Shown: positions 43,558 to 55,699, counted from the stretch's first letter. The stretch: 64,000 bases of DNA from Epiperipatus broadwayi (GCA_028023455.1 JAQFVV010000274.1:374001-438000), one strand, 5' to 3'. Notes: generated by a model not told the origin, from the sequence alone. Program-made: numbers and translations.

Positions 43558-45430
43558 GTACCGGTCGAAAAACCCACCATCTAAACTGCAAGTCGGATCC
43601 AAACTCAGCTGAACCAAACTGAATTCAAACCCAACTCACCAGCTCAGATTAGTAGAAATCTAAATCGACGGCACAGTGCTATGCACCAAGAAACTAGCTC
43701 AATGACTGGTGAGGATTAGAGACCCCTGAACTGACACTAATATCGGATAATTAATTAACTTAAGATACTTTTTTAAATTGAATCATATGTATATGCTCGG
43801 GTTGCCAACACAGACAGTGAGCATTAACATTAAAATAATTATTGAATAAGATAATTAAGAAACTAAGAAACCAAGTGTGTTTAGAAAATATTTAATAATA
43901 ATAGTTTTGTTTGAATTTTAAATAATGATTGTATTAATTAATTCTAGTCCTTAAACAAAGTTTATAATTATAATAAGAGTGGCGGTCCTTATTATATGCC
44001 AATGAGTATTACGCAATATTTTAAAGTCTATATGTCTATGCCTCCAACCAGAAAATAAAGGCAGGTAAAGGTATTCATTTGTAAAGGACATTATTACTCT
44101 AATTTTATATGAAAGAATGTGAGATTTATTTTCACATTCGCAAATCCATTCATGAAGAGCAAGATACCTATTTTAGGGCATAACTTTAATCTTTATTGGA
44201 AAACTTATTTACTTTGAGATGACTGAGAATTTGTTTGACTTTAATTGAAATCACTTCGTCATGAATTACGAGCATCAGAGTGGGCTTTACCGGAACAGAG
44301 AGGCAACGGTGCTGATGAATTATGAGCTATAAAATGAAATTGAAAGACAATGGCTGGTCGATGATCTAAGTCCTATGGTGGCTTGCATTTCACAAGTCTT
44401 ACTGCCTTTAAGGAGAAGTGATTTAAAAATAGTATGGCAGCTTGTATTTGAAAAGTCTTATGCCCTTTAAGTAGATGGGAACACGGGAAAGCCAGGCCGA
44501 GTCATAACTACGAGCCTTTGGTGTTCCAAATATAACATGAGCAGAGGAGGAAGTGCTTTCTTCCTCGATAATTTAAAATAACAGAAATATTATCACCAAC
44601 AAGCCTAACGGAGTGGAAGATTGCCCTACATCAGCAACGTTCGACGATGATGACTTGAGAGTCACCATTTGAAAAATAAAACCCAATTATAGAATGATCT
44701 ACGTGATGACTTGATCAATTAATTAAAGTCAAACGAGCTTTTAACTAAAACTTTTTTAACACATTATAAAATTATTTTCATCATGCCCCAAATATCGTGC
44801 CCTTCCTGAATATTAATAGACAGTGAAAACAATCTGAATTAGAATGTATTTAGTTGATTCCTTTATCGACCCTTTTTGCAAAAACATTTTAGATTATACG
44901 TGAATAAATAAATATTGGTGAATACGAGAGAAAACATTTTAACATTATGTGGATATATAAACATTTGTAAATTAGATAGGATTTGGGGACATAAGTGAGA
45001 AATGGAGCTAATAATTTATTATAAAAATAACAAACATTTAATAATTTTTTCTGACTCGATGATTGATAGAACTGTATAAATCTAGTTCTAATGGGTGAGA
45101 ATTATTATCATATTTTGCATGAGGCAAATGGAACAAAGGGGCTCATCGAGTCGAAGGATTATTGGCATATAATTAAAATAAACAACATTAATAAATCACA
45201 TGATAAAGATATATAATATAGTAAATGAACCGCCAAGTAAGAAAGGAGAAAGTTAAATTTAAAGACTACAGATTGAGAGAATTTATATAATTTAAAATAG
45301 CATAAATAAAAGGGTTTACACAGAGTATTACATTTATATAATGAAAAGAGCTCTTAAAGGAAATGTAAAGTAAAGTTTGGAAACTGGTCAGAAAGTTTAA
45401 GGTTCATTATGGAAATATATTACCAATTTC
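43558..45430. other. Unassigned segment, possibly LTR-like
   Basis: After an AT tract the sequence starts TGTACCGGTCG and for about 1.2 kb is of clearly higher complexity and GC content than its surroundings. No long frame is open. Two ~70-bp repeats (GGTGGCTTGCATTT... and ATGGCAGCTTGTATTT..., each ending CTTTAAG) lie near 44378 and 44432. The AT-flanked TG start recalls the 8.3-kb LTR element, so a solo LTR is possible, but I found no matching ...CA end. Confidence 0.35.
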
Positions 45431-46985
45431 TTCCAGGGCTGGTTCTTTTAGTTTACATGTCCGGGTTGGTAAAACATAGGTACGCATTTAGTTGATTATT
45501 TGAACAGCATTTTATTTGATTTTGGCAGCATGATTGGTCTGGAAAGGATTTAGCAGCTTCATTGAAGATTTCAGAGGACTTCAGGAACCACAACCAGATT
45601 CCTGATGTTTTAGCCTTCACCATGATTGAAACACTGTTTAAATTTATGATTTTGAAATGCACAGAATTTTGGCACTTTCTGCAACAAAGATGGCTTCCTT
45701 CTCCAAACTTTTCAGAGCTATATATACTGTATCTGATGCCTTCGGGCTAGCACTTCTTTCATTATCAATCTCACAAAATCTGCTAGTTGTTTTTAGATAC
45801 ATTCCTTCAATAAGGCTTTCAAACTCATTAACTTGAATTCATTTTCTAATTAGAAAATGAATTCTTAAAATCAGAAAATGATTTTAATTAGGAAATCCTT
45901 ACACTTTAAATACTTATCTTTTTTTCTAATTAATAAAACTATAATCATTGTTTTGGAAAGGGAAAATCTGAAAGCTTATTGAAAGAATGTAGCTTTTAAT
46001 CACTAAAAATTTAACAAATTATTTAAAAGTAAAAACAAGCATTCCCGACGCAATGAAACTTTCGAACAATTATATATATTTAAATATTTACAAATATATA
46101 CGCACAATCCACGCAGTTATAATATATATAAATTCATGAATAATTTTATCATGAATTTATCAATAGAATTGATCAATTTAAACCTGAAACGAATTAATTT
46201 TAATACACATTTATAAAATAAGTTTTTCTTTATGGAAATTAGCGTGGATTGAACATATAAAGCCCCATTGCATCGGAAATTTAAGGTTGATAGTAGGATT
46301 TGAAGTGGGCTTATGACTAGATGTTATGAAGCTAGGATAAAACTCAGATCCAACTGCTTCAATATATATATATAACCTATGAAAAGAATGACATCTCTGA
46401 ATCATGAAAATAATAAAATGCCCGAAATAATAAGCACTATCTATGCATTATGGGCTAAGCTCGGTGGAGCTTTACCACATGATATATGGGTAAGAATAAT
46501 AAAAAATAACCATTGTAAATATACAAATAACATTTAATAAAAGTTTCAGAGAACTCTCAACTCACTCTTATGAATTACAGAACCACTCTTAATATTGAAA
46601 GCATACACCATAGATTAATTAGGTTATATTAGATTCTTTCCCATAACATTTATAATAATACTTCATCCCCTTCCAATTATAACACATTTAAAAAAACACT
46701 ATTCTAAACATTTCCTTATAATGATTAGATCCACATTTCACAATCTTCTTATAAAGAATGATATATCTCTTAAATGTCATGCCACCTTGTTTCTTAAAAG
46801 GATTTCTTTTGTAAAATAAGTTCTTTTCATCATCAGATATTAAGATCTCAAGGTTCTTTAATTAAATATTTATAATATTAAAACTTTGTTTATTCAAGAA
46901 TTATTAGGCAATAAATGTAATCCTAGTAAAAAGATGAGGAGACATATTCTTATCCCTAGGATATTTTCTACTTAATTTACAATAA
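45431..46985. other. Non-coding stretch
   Basis: 45440-45760 has mixed composition with short open frames on both strands (45453-45662 minus) but no domain. TCTAATTAGAAAATGAATTC near 45845 is a small palindrome. The rest is AT-rich. Confidence 0.4.
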
Positions 46986-46988
46986 TGA

Positions 46989-47780
46989 TAATATGAGTAA
47001 AACAATATTGGTGCTATTAACACCTAACCCGCAAAGCTACAGTTTACTTTTTATTATTAAATTTATTTGCTGAGTGCCTTTGAGGGCATGTTCTCATATT
47101 CCTAGCTCTAAGTGAAGTAACTCTCTGTAATTATATGCAAATTATACAAGGTTAAAGGTTAATTGCTCCATTTCTTTGATATTGAGAAGCATGTGTCTTT
47201 ATGATTGATAGTGTTGCAGTCCATAGCGGTGAAGCAGACCTCTTTCACTTTTCTTTTCACATCGTGTCTCTCTTTGCAGACTAATTAACAACATGAAAGA
47301 TAAACTAACACTAATTCAAACACCTCAGGCTGTTTACAATATTGCATGCATTCACACAAATTGTAGAGCTTCATATTATGGGGAAACTAAGGCAGCACTG
47401 GAAACCAGATTGCTACAACACAGATATTTATACACTAAGGCACAGTCAGATCCATCACACTATTCCCATCTTTGCACTACATCAGAAACTGGAAGACAAG
47501 ACATGATGTGAAAAGAAAAGTGAAAGAGGCTTGCTTCATTGCTATGGATTACAATGCTATCAATTGTAAAGACACATGCATCTCGATATCAAAGAAATGG
47601 AGCAATTAACCTTTAACCTTGTATAATTTGCATATAATTACAAAGAGTTACTTCACTTAGAGCTATGAATATGAGAGCATGCCTCTCGAAAGCACTCAGC
47701 AGAGAAATTTAATAGTAAAAAGTAAACTGTAGCTTTGCAGGTTAGTTATTAGTAGTGCCAATATTGTTTTACTCATATAA
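46989..47780. mobile_element. Penelope-like element fragment in a 280-bp inverted repeat
   Basis: Arms 46989-47269 and 47499-47780 are inverted copies of each other over about 281 bp (outer ends ATGAGTAAAACAATATTGG and CCAATATTGTTTTACTCAT). The 229-bp centre holds a GIY-YIG endonuclease fragment. Penelope-like elements are known for partial, inverted and tandem arrangements of their long terminal sequences. No reverse transcriptase is present. Confidence 0.65.
47293..47511 (+). pseudogene. GIY-YIG endonuclease fragment, Penelope-like
   Basis: A 72-codon frame. It reads AVYNIACIHTNCRASYYGET and soon ETRLLQHR, which fits the GIY-YIG nuclease core: AVY for GIY, YYG for YIG about 15 residues on, and the catalytic Arg of the R-L-x-x-H helix. 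The C-x(5)-C-like cysteines before YYG and the H after it are usual in the endonuclease of Penelope-like elements, where the domain follows the reverse transcriptase and nicks target DNA. Here the rest of the protein is missing and the frame runs out just inside the right inverted arm, so it is a remnant. Confidence 0.72.
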
Positions 47781-47825
47781 TTTTTGGCATGCAAAGTTTT
47801 CAAAGCAAGTTTATTTTACAATAAT

Positions 47826-47980
47826 AATAATATACATTCAAAGATCAGCCTTTCAAGCTAATTGTGCATGCATAAATACTATATCTTGTATTGTAGAGTG
47901 AAGTATTCATTTATTATTTAACACTCGCAGAAGACGCATGCACAATTAGCTTGAAAGGCTGATCTTTGAATGTATACAAT
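47826..47980. repeat. Foldback element with ~42-bp arms
   Basis: ACATTCAAAGATCAGCCTTT then CAAGCTAATTGTGCATGC is mirrored at 47936-47978. The centre is about 65 bp. MITE-like. Confidence 0.75.
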
Positions 47981-48015
47981 TGTATGCATAGCATCATATA
48001 AAAATAAATGCTTAT

Positions 48016-48051
48016 TTACTACTGCTACTACTACTACTACTAGTAGTAGTA

Positions 48052-48091
<40 letters not shown>

Positions 48092-48125
48092 CAACAACAA
48101 CAACAACAACAATAATAACAACTGC
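48016..48125. repeat. Compound trinucleotide microsatellite
   Basis: (CTA)n, (TAG)n, (TAA)n and (CAA)n blocks follow each other over about 110 bp. The long leucine-rich frame on the minus strand here is a by-product. Confidence 0.9.
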
Positions 48126-48129
48126 AATA

Positions 48130-49340
48130 ATTAAGACATGAAAACTCTTAATTTAGAATAAATAATAATTTACTAGGATAACTTTTAAATATTATGAGTG
48201 GATAGAGGATTTTATAGCCACTCAGGATATCTCTTTAATAACTCATATTAAAATCTTTCTTATATATTGAAGATAAATAATAATTTCAGCATTTAAATTT
48301 ATGAGGCTTATCAACTGTAATTTTATGAATCAAGTAAATAATTTTGGCATTAAAATAGTCTTCTAATAAATGCAATTGGATCAAAATGATCATTTAGTAT
48401 TAAGAAAATAAATGAATAATCTATTTCTTAGATGCTTTATTAACCTCAGACCACTGTACCAAAGTGGTTTTTATATTCATTTTTTATGTGCATGTATTCT
48501 TAATGACTAACATAAAATATAATTGTATAATAGTTCATAATGTCAAAATTTCTTTATGATATGTCATGGTGATAATATTGAAATTAGATGACATATTTAA
48601 CAATAAAATTAACACTTATTTTAATAAGATAAAGTTGCTTAAAAGTAATTAAACTGGAAATTATTAAAAATAATTCTTCAACTAGATAATTAAAGAAAAA
48701 AGTAATAATAATAGTAAACAAATATGTGCAAGGTCTTCCTCTTCCTGTGATTGATTTTGATGACTAAAACTGACATTTTAGATCACTTCCTACTTGACCC
48801 AATTTATTATAGTTCAAAATTAATTAGTCTCCTAGCAAATAAGGCTAAAAATAAACTCATTTACGTATCATCTAGACTTTTAATTAAAAATATTAAATTT
48901 GAAGACAATTATTTATAAAATTAAAAAATTACTACCATGAAAATAAAACAAAGTATTATATAATAAATTGCATTATTCTTTTAAATACTCTTATTATATA
49001 ATATTTAATGAAGGTGAAGTTTCTCAGAATATTTCTTTCATTGTCTTTAATTAAAGAAATTTAAAAACAATTAAATATTGCAACAAGGAAGTGAAAGCTA
49101 AAACTTAAAATGCAAGCACACTCATACACATTCTCTAATGTTTTCTTTATTTGAAAAGTAATAACTTTTAATAATAATAAATTAACTCATTATCTTCTTT
49201 TAATTAGCATGGCCTAAATTCATTTTAATGATTTAATCTTATTACAAATAGCATTAAGAAAAATATACTTTTATTAACAAATGACTTAAATAAAAATGCC
49301 TTTTATAAGCAAGTAAATTTAATACTAATACTTAACCACT
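48130..49340. other. AT-rich non-coding stretch
   Basis: No gene or recognised repeat. Confidence 0.5.
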
Positions 49341-49344
49341 TTTA

Positions 49345-49515
49345 CTTTAAAGACTGCAGGACAGTCAAAACCCAATATTGTGTATGCATATACATACAAT
49401 AAAAGGTTTTTGCTAAATTAAAGTAAAAGTTCTGAAGAAGAAGACTGCAGGACAGTCGAAATTTAAGATTGTCTATGTATATATGTACAATAAAGGGTTT
49501 TTCTAAAAAATGTTC
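49345..49515 (+). repeat. Two decayed family C hammerhead blocks in tandem
   Basis: AAGACTGCAGGACAGTC is followed by AAAAC (about 49352-49372) and then, 90 bp on, by GAAAT (about 49440-49461). In the second, core box 1 reads CUGAAGA (49432-49438) with a short insertion before a perfect GACUG/CAGUC stem II and GAAA. Both are followed by AAT/GAT TGT, ATG, TATA and TACAATAAA-type sequence, so the 90-bp unit is a tandem duplication. Confidence 0.6.
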
Positions 49516-51250
49516 AATATAGAATGGATAAATTGCATTTATATTTGATATTACAGCAAAATAAAGGAAATGATTGGTGATATTTCTGAATAACATAACT
49601 CATTATCCTGTATCACCCATTCAGTTCTCTATAATGCAGCAAAGATGAGACATGTGAGAAAACATTTACACAAAACACCTTTAAATTCTGATTACTCAGA
49701 TGTGATTTAAATTTTTGTCTTTAATAGATCATAACCATGATGGTACCTCTTAATAAATCTATCTGCAATTCAGATGGTTACATAAATAATTTTTGCATAA
49801 AATAATATCAACACAATCATTATAATATGTAGCAAACCCATCTTGATATGCCAGACTTCATTTGTAAAGCATGGGATATAATAATATAAACAGTGGGCAT
49901 GCATATTATTTTTAATGTAAGAGCATGAATATGGCATCTGCTTATATGCAATCAAGACAGACTAATATGTATACTAATCAATCACTGAATATTCAAATGG
50001 AAATATCAAAAAAGTGCATCCAGTTCTGGAGATATTAGAAAAGTGCATCAGATATACATGATTGGCTTTTTATATGTATTTCAGAGGGGTGTGTGTTAAA
50101 ATACACAAAATTGTACCTGTTGAATGATATTTTTAATTTTATTATGATGGGATTAATCGAAAAGTTTCAAAACTACAAGCTTTGAACCAAGACCATCTCC
50201 TTGCTTCTCTTTATAAATGCAAACTTTTTTCAAAATTATATTTTACGAAGATGTCATCTTTAAATTGACTCCAGATACTATTATTTTATGTAATGGGATG
50301 TTGTATGTACTTTGGTTGACTTTAAAATGCCCCACTATATGAGTTCATATCCAGGTGAAATTTTTTTATAGATGTCTTGGAATTTTGAAGAAAGTTTAGA
50401 ATTGATTTTTTAAGTTTCAAACCTATATCCAACCCATTTAGCAATTTTATTAATCTTTGATAAAAGCTATCAAATTGTTTTTTTTAGAACTCAATAAGAA
50501 AGAAAAACACCAAACTCTTTATCATCCAAAGAACCCCGATGAAGCTTTCACTCTGCAGTGAACTGCATACTGTCTCCCACTGAATAGATGACAGGCACTC
50601 TCTCTCAGCTTCCTGGAACACCAGCTCTAAATCAATAATGTGTTATATAATCCCATAGTTTAGCTACTTACTGCAAAAATTTGAAGATGGCAGCATATCT
50701 ATATCATGAGATATGAAAATAAAATGCTTCCGAGTGTTTTCTACCAGCATGAATATCCTTTATTGTTCTTCATGCCAATATAAATTTTTCAAACTACTTT
50801 AAAAATGATCTTGCAGCTCATGGCTTTACTGTTATAAAGAGTTTGAATTATTTCAAATATTTCAGTAGCAATTTTGTTCAGTTTAAACAAAATTTGACGT
50901 CAGTGTGTTGTTTTGTCATGGGTTAAGGCATAAAACAATTTGATGTAACTTGGGATCCAGTCAGAGCTTTAAAATTTCTTACAGTGATTAGCTAAAATAT
51001 ATTACTACATAATACATGTATTGATTCAAAGATGGGACTGCAGAAAGATTTTTTGCTCATACATAATATATGGAATAATACTTCACTATTACTTAAATAA
51101 TATACATTTCATTTGAAAGTCTTTTTCTAAAGTAAATAACCACTCATTTTGTCACAGTAGAACAAATAAAGCATGTTTTAAGTCTCTCCAACTATCGCTT
51201 GTAAAAAAACAATGTGATGTGATGTATTGTGGTTTCTCCTTAAACGAAGT
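49516..51250. other. Non-coding stretch
   Basis: No gene seen. 50170-50650 has mixed composition with many short words but no open frame. Confidence 0.45.
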
Positions 51251-52627
51251 CAAGAATATCTCAGCAATTATGCCCAGATAAACCTGTTAAGCCACTTTAT
51301 TTTCCATTCCCCACTCTAAATTTTCCCATATTCTGCTCGATCCCATTTACACAACATAATCTTTGTTAACTCTATAACCTTTATATCTAAATCCCCTTTA
51401 TCTTTTCCCAAACCCAACATAAAAACCAATAATTCACTTTCTGTATAATCACCTTTTTCATATTTATTCTCCCTTTCTGCTTTCAAGCGTTTACATTCAA
51501 TTAACAAATGCCTAATATTTTCTATTCCTTCCTTACATAATTTACAAAATAAATCACTCCATTTTTTTTCCCATTTACATGTATATTCTCTTGTAGCTAA
51601 AGATCCCGTTCGAGCCTTAAATAATAAACTATTTTCCTTACTATTATCATATATTAACTCACACCTAATATTCTGTTTATTTCTATATATATTTAAACTC
51701 TTTTTACTCTCCATACTATTTCTCCATCTCTCTAACTCCCTATTCTTTATTAATAAATCTATTCTTTTATCCCATTCCTTACTACTACAACACTCAACAA
51801 TCCTCTTGACACAATCATCCCATCTTTTGTACAAATATACTGATATAAATTCTTTATCCAAATCTTTTGCATACTGCATTACCTTTCTCACCCATCTTGT
51901 TACCTACCCTTTACTCATAACCCAATTAAATACTATTTTGGCTATTCTTTTATTATCCATAAACTGCAATCTACCAAACATTTTCATTTTACTTTTTGCA
52001 CTCTCATATAAAAACTTGACCTTTCTCCTTGAATTGCCTCCCTTGCTGTCCATACATCTGCATCCAATGCATGCCTTCCTACTTCCCTTTGAACTTTTTC
52101 TAAAGAATTTAATACCTCTTTACTAACATATAATGCATCATTACCATATGTTAACCCTGCTACTGCAACTCCTTTCCATATAATTCTAACTACATCATAT
52201 TTATTATATGAAAAGACAGTTAATTTCTTTATCAATCCCTTTCTTTTCTTTGCTTCATTTATCAATTTTTTCTCCCATTCATCCAAATAATTTTTCTGAT
52301 TACTTAAAATAATTTCCAAATAATTATATTTATTCACCACACTTAACTTAATATCTCCCAATAAAAATTCTACATCTTCTCTTTCCTCAGTATTAACTAT
52401 CATTATATTTGATTTTTCTTCACTAAATTTAATCCCCATCTCTTTACCAACCCTTACACATGTCCTCAGCATAACTTTCATATCTTCTCTTCTTTCTGCA
52501 CATAAAAATATATCATCCGCAAAAAAAAAACCTGACAAAATATATACTCCCTTACTACCTATTAACAGTATCTCTATCCCTCTTCCTAATCTTTCTATTG
52601 CTCTTTCCATTTCACTCAAATACAAGC
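51250..52627 (-). pseudogene. LINE reverse transcriptase, 5'-truncated and frameshifted
   Basis: Two minus-strand frames, 51984-52625 and 51316-51891, together give about 400 codons of a non-LTR retrotransposon protein. The first opens in the RT palm: YLSEMERAIERLG, then FFADDIFLCAE, where FADD is the catalytic motif C of RT, then the thumb with YNYLEIIL. It runs to ALDADVWTAREAIQGE. A frame change of two bases separates the second frame, which carries a C-terminal cysteine-histidine motif, CKLCKEGIENIRHLLIEC (C-x2-C...H-x4-C), commonly found at LINE protein ends. The upstream RT domain and endonuclease are gone; the frame is cut at about 52628 beside a family A element. This is the standard 5' truncation of a dead LINE copy. 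It is a different LINE family from the 1.3/42.7-kb fragments. Confidence 0.85.
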
Positions 52628-52687
52628 CTTAGTAATTAATAAATGCAAGGAGTTTTATGTGTAAAATCCCTATTTCATGCCTACTCA

Positions 52688-52744
52688 TCCAATATCCCCA
52701 GACTAGTTTCCAGCTCATGTCTTTCATCAGCAAGAGACTTTGAA
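52688..52744 (-). ncRNA. Hammerhead ribozyme, family A copy 6a
   Basis: CUGAUGA and GAAAC are intact, followed by UAGUC. Stem I pairs CUUG with UGGG (G-U rich) and outer UUCAA with UUGGA. Stem II is weak (AG with CU around a long loop). Confidence 0.6.
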
Positions 52745-52929
52745 TCTGGGAGCACTGCATCCAGATCTCAGGATCTATATGACTACCCAAGTGAGTATCT
52801 TTAATTGAGATTTGATTGAAAACATCACATTTTGATTTTCAGCTCATAACTTTTTAGTTAACTAAAAGATAAAAGTTGTGTGCTGGAGAGTTGCATTAGA
52901 TCCCAAGATCTAGGTGAAGTGCTCTCAGA

Positions 52930-52970
52930 TCCAAGGCTCATCACTGATGAAAGCCATAAGCTAGAAACTA
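52930..52970 (+). ncRNA. Hammerhead ribozyme fragment, family A copy 6b
   Basis: The 5' arm, CUGAUGA, stem II (AGC with GCU around CAUAA) and GAAACUA are intact; the 3' part with the cleavage site is replaced by unrelated sequence. Confidence 0.6.
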
Positions 52971-53052
52971 CATAGAGCAACTCAGTGCAAGCCAGAGTAA
53001 TCAATGGATGCAGGAAGGTTTGTATATAAATTCCCTATCTAGTGCCTACTCA

Positions 53053-53099
53053 TTCAATATTCCCAGATTAGTTTCTAGCTTGTGACTAGGAGCCTTGGA
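53053..53099 (-). ncRNA. Hammerhead remnant, family A copy 6c
   Basis: Stem I outer arms and GAAAC are present, but a deletion has removed CUGAUGA. Inactive. Confidence 0.5.
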
Positions 53100-53467
53100 T
53101 CTGAGAGCACTGCACCTAGATATTAGGTAAATAGCTTGTGTAAGCATAAAGAATGATGATCATGTGAAGCTAGAAACTAGGCTGGAAATATTGAATAAGT
53201 AGGCACTAGATAGGGATTTGCATCCATTAATTACCAAGGCTTGCACTGAGAGAGTTTGATAATGTTTTAGTAGTTTGTGTAAGCATCAAAATGGTAATAA
53301 TGTGATGTTTTTGGTGGTCTTGCAGAAAAACAGGAAAAAGAGAATGCAGTCCTCAACAGGCTTGTCAATTATCAGCTGGTGAATCAAAAGATTTATCCTC
53401 ATCTTTTATCTTCTAGTGGACGTTTCCTGAAAAATCCTAAATGTAATTGGAACTAGAAAATTCTCAA

Positions 53468-53541
53468 GCTTCACCCATCCAGGAATCAAACCCAGTTTAT
53501 AGACATAGTAGGACATTGCAGTATATCTGCGCTGTGAGGCC
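53468..53541 (-). mobile_element. Second tRNA-like SINE head
   Basis: On the minus strand, GCCTCAC at the start and GTGAAGC at the end pair at six of seven positions. A box-B-like GGGTTTGATTCC lies in a T-arm-like hairpin (CTGGG with CCTGG). Three or four extra bases before the acceptor end and a poor anticodon arm argue against a working tRNA. It is distinct from the tRNA-Ala SINE family. Confidence 0.4.
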
Positions 53542-53559
53542 TGTTATCAAGATACACAG

Positions 53560-54160
53560 TGCGTCATAGTGAAAAGTGGATGGTGAATGGTTTTCTTTCC
53601 AAGTTATCTGTAGCACCACCTCTGAACTAATGTATGTATTATATATAAAATATAGTTTAGCTATTCACCACATGGATATTAAGATGCTACAGTATCTGGA
53701 TTGCAAATTATAATCTAAAATATAACAGCATGTTTTGTACTTTACCTCACAAAGAAATAATATGCCGAGATAAATTGTGTTTTAAATCGGGAAAAACTTA
53801 TGGAAACATTTGAAATGATTCACATTAGACACGCCAATAAAACCGCAATCCCAAGGGATTTGTAACTTTTCTTGATTGCAGGAAGAATAACGAAAATGAT
53901 CAACAATGATGCGAAACCCAATGACACATTTCATGTTACAATTCTGATGGCATTTAAAATTTTTTTGCGATGAATAGTTAAAGTATATTGCAACAGATAG
54001 CCCTTCAGGCAGCTTGAAAGAAAATCAGATATCTTTTTACTGGGTGACTCTGTATACATATATACACACAAGAACTGACACTTTATTAATCTCGTATTTA
54101 GTTTTATAATACGCGTTACAGTTTTACAAACAGCATTCAAAAAAAATTTTTTTTTTTCAT
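53560..54160. other. Non-coding stretch
   Basis: No gene recognised. Confidence 0.4.
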
Positions 54161-54258
54161 ATGTCATAGCATCGTTCGGGAGGCAAACCCTCAACCGTCT
54201 GCAACCAACTATTTGCTTGCAAGGCAGCTGCGATGACCTCTCGGCTAACAACGCTTGA
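54160..54258 (-). mobile_element. tRNA-Ala-derived SINE, copy 6, with target duplication
   Basis: The tRNA-like part is 54169-54254 on the minus strand; acceptor GCGTTGT and ACGATGC. It keeps CTGCCTTGCAAGCA at the anticodon arm (anticodon UGC). The direct repeat CAGCATTCAAAAAA flanks the copy (about 54131 and 54259). Confidence 0.78.
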
Positions 54259-54259
54259 C

Positions 54260-54965
54260 AGCATTCAAAAAATTTATGTAATTAATTTATAAGAAATTTC
54301 AAAATTAATTTAATTGTATACAATATCCGAGACACGAAATGAATTCTAAAATTTTTATCCATTATAATGACATGGGTTATCCATTATATCAGACATCACT
54401 TTTAACATACGTCAATTAAATTGCACATTGTTTATAATTCAATAGCGCCTTTTAACAGAAGGTTTATTAATGAGATCTACAAAAGTTAATAGAGGTGTTT
54501 TTTTGTTATACAATAAATGTCGTAATTATAACGTGCTAAAGAAAATTTTTCAACAGAAAGTTGTTTTAATATAGCTGCAGCGTCTAGATAAAATTTAACT
54601 TAAGGTTTGCCATTATTATTGGGCGCACGCGTTTCGCATATATGTGTTCTTTTTTCTTTCCAAAAGTGCGTACACGCGCGCACACATTTATTGTGGATAC
54701 TTTTTAACCTTAATTATAATAAGCAACTAGCTAAAAAATAAATAAAGAATTAAATGCACTAAGTGGTATTTAAATTATCATATTTATATTGTATAATATG
54801 TATAATAAAGTTAATATTGTTTTCAATTGCCATGGTGACCTTGATCTCAAAATTTCATTTATGCCTCTATTTTACTTTGAAGTTAATGCAAAATAGGTCA
54901 ATAATAGACATTGTAGGGGATTTGTTGCATCTATTCATTATGTTACTCTTACTTTAATTTTTTTT
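54260..54965. other. Non-coding stretch
   Basis: AT-rich; CGCGCGCACAC near 54676 is a short alternating tract. Confidence 0.45.
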
Positions 54966-55058
54966 TCATATGTCAAAGCACGGCCAGGAAGCGAACCCGC
55001 AAACCTGGGACAACTGCTTGTAAGGCAGCTGCGCTGATCACTCGGTACCAATGCTTGA
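54966..55058 (-). mobile_element. tRNA-Ala-derived SINE, copy 7
   Basis: The tRNA-like part is 54978-55054 on the minus strand. It has the same expansion before the T arm as copies 1 and 2 (CCCAGGTTTGCGGGTTCGC on that strand). A TTTGACATATG tail and poly-A follow. Confidence 0.75.
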
Positions 55059-55485
55059 CTATTTTAATATTTTAATATACAACTTTAGATATTCATGTCA
55101 TGTTTTTGCACATTTACTACAGTCCACAAGGTCATCGTAATTAGTCAAAGAAGTAGCATTTATATTGTTGTATATAAACCATATAGCTTGCATACATATT
55201 CAATTCATTTCTTTTCACTTTTACAATATATATATATAACACTTGCTGAGAAACATATATAATATAAAAATAAAGTCACTGTTACTTTATGTTAATAGTG
55301 TTTTTAATGTTGTATGTTGATTTATGACGTTCACCATCTTTAGCACACTTGAAAATGCTTTGGTGTGTGTCAAAATATAAGTATATGGATGTTTTATGGT
55401 TTTCATTTAGAATATGTAGTGAATTTTGTGAGCCAATATGTATATATTAGTCTACATTCAGAATAGGTTTTATTTACCTGTTTAA
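55059..55485. other. Non-coding stretch, possible first satellite unit
   Basis: Mostly AT-rich. At 55330-55420, TTTATGACGTTCACCATCTTTAGCACAC looks like a diverged leading unit of the satellite that starts further on. Confidence 0.4.
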
Positions 55486-55489
55486 AGAA

Positions 55490-55685
55490 GCCTATTTAAA
55501 TTTCTTTATATCAATAATTTAATAATCAATGGTCAAGTTGCAATCTTTAGTGTTTATTTAAATATATTAGACCATTAATAAGGATGGAATTCCATCCTTG
55601 TTGTTAAAATGAAGTGCCTTGACAACAGTTTGGAAATTGTTGATTGTTTTTGATATTGGGATTATCTAAGTGTTGACTGGTTTTT
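55490..55685 (+). repeat. Family E repeat, copy 2
   Basis: It matches 36826-37000: CAAGTTGCAATCTTTAGTGT, AAATATATTAGA, AGTGCCTTGACAAC, TTGTTGATTGT and AAGTGTTGA in order. Confidence 0.65.
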
Positions 55686-55699
55686 AATGATTAGTTTAA

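Larger units (their letters stand above)
52635..53290. mobile_element. Family A cluster, copies 6a-6d
   Basis: Several pieces of the element lie close together in both orientations: 52640-52800 (minus), 52905-52975 (plus), 52980-53130 (minus) and 53165-53260 (plus). Shared words are AAATCCCTATCTAGTGCC, GAGCACTGCA and GGCACTAGATAGGGATTT. The order suggests two inverted elements broken by deletions. Confidence 0.7.

Noticed and set aside
47918-48127. Poly-leucine protein on the minus strand
   Set aside because: It is a translation of trinucleotide microsatellite DNA.
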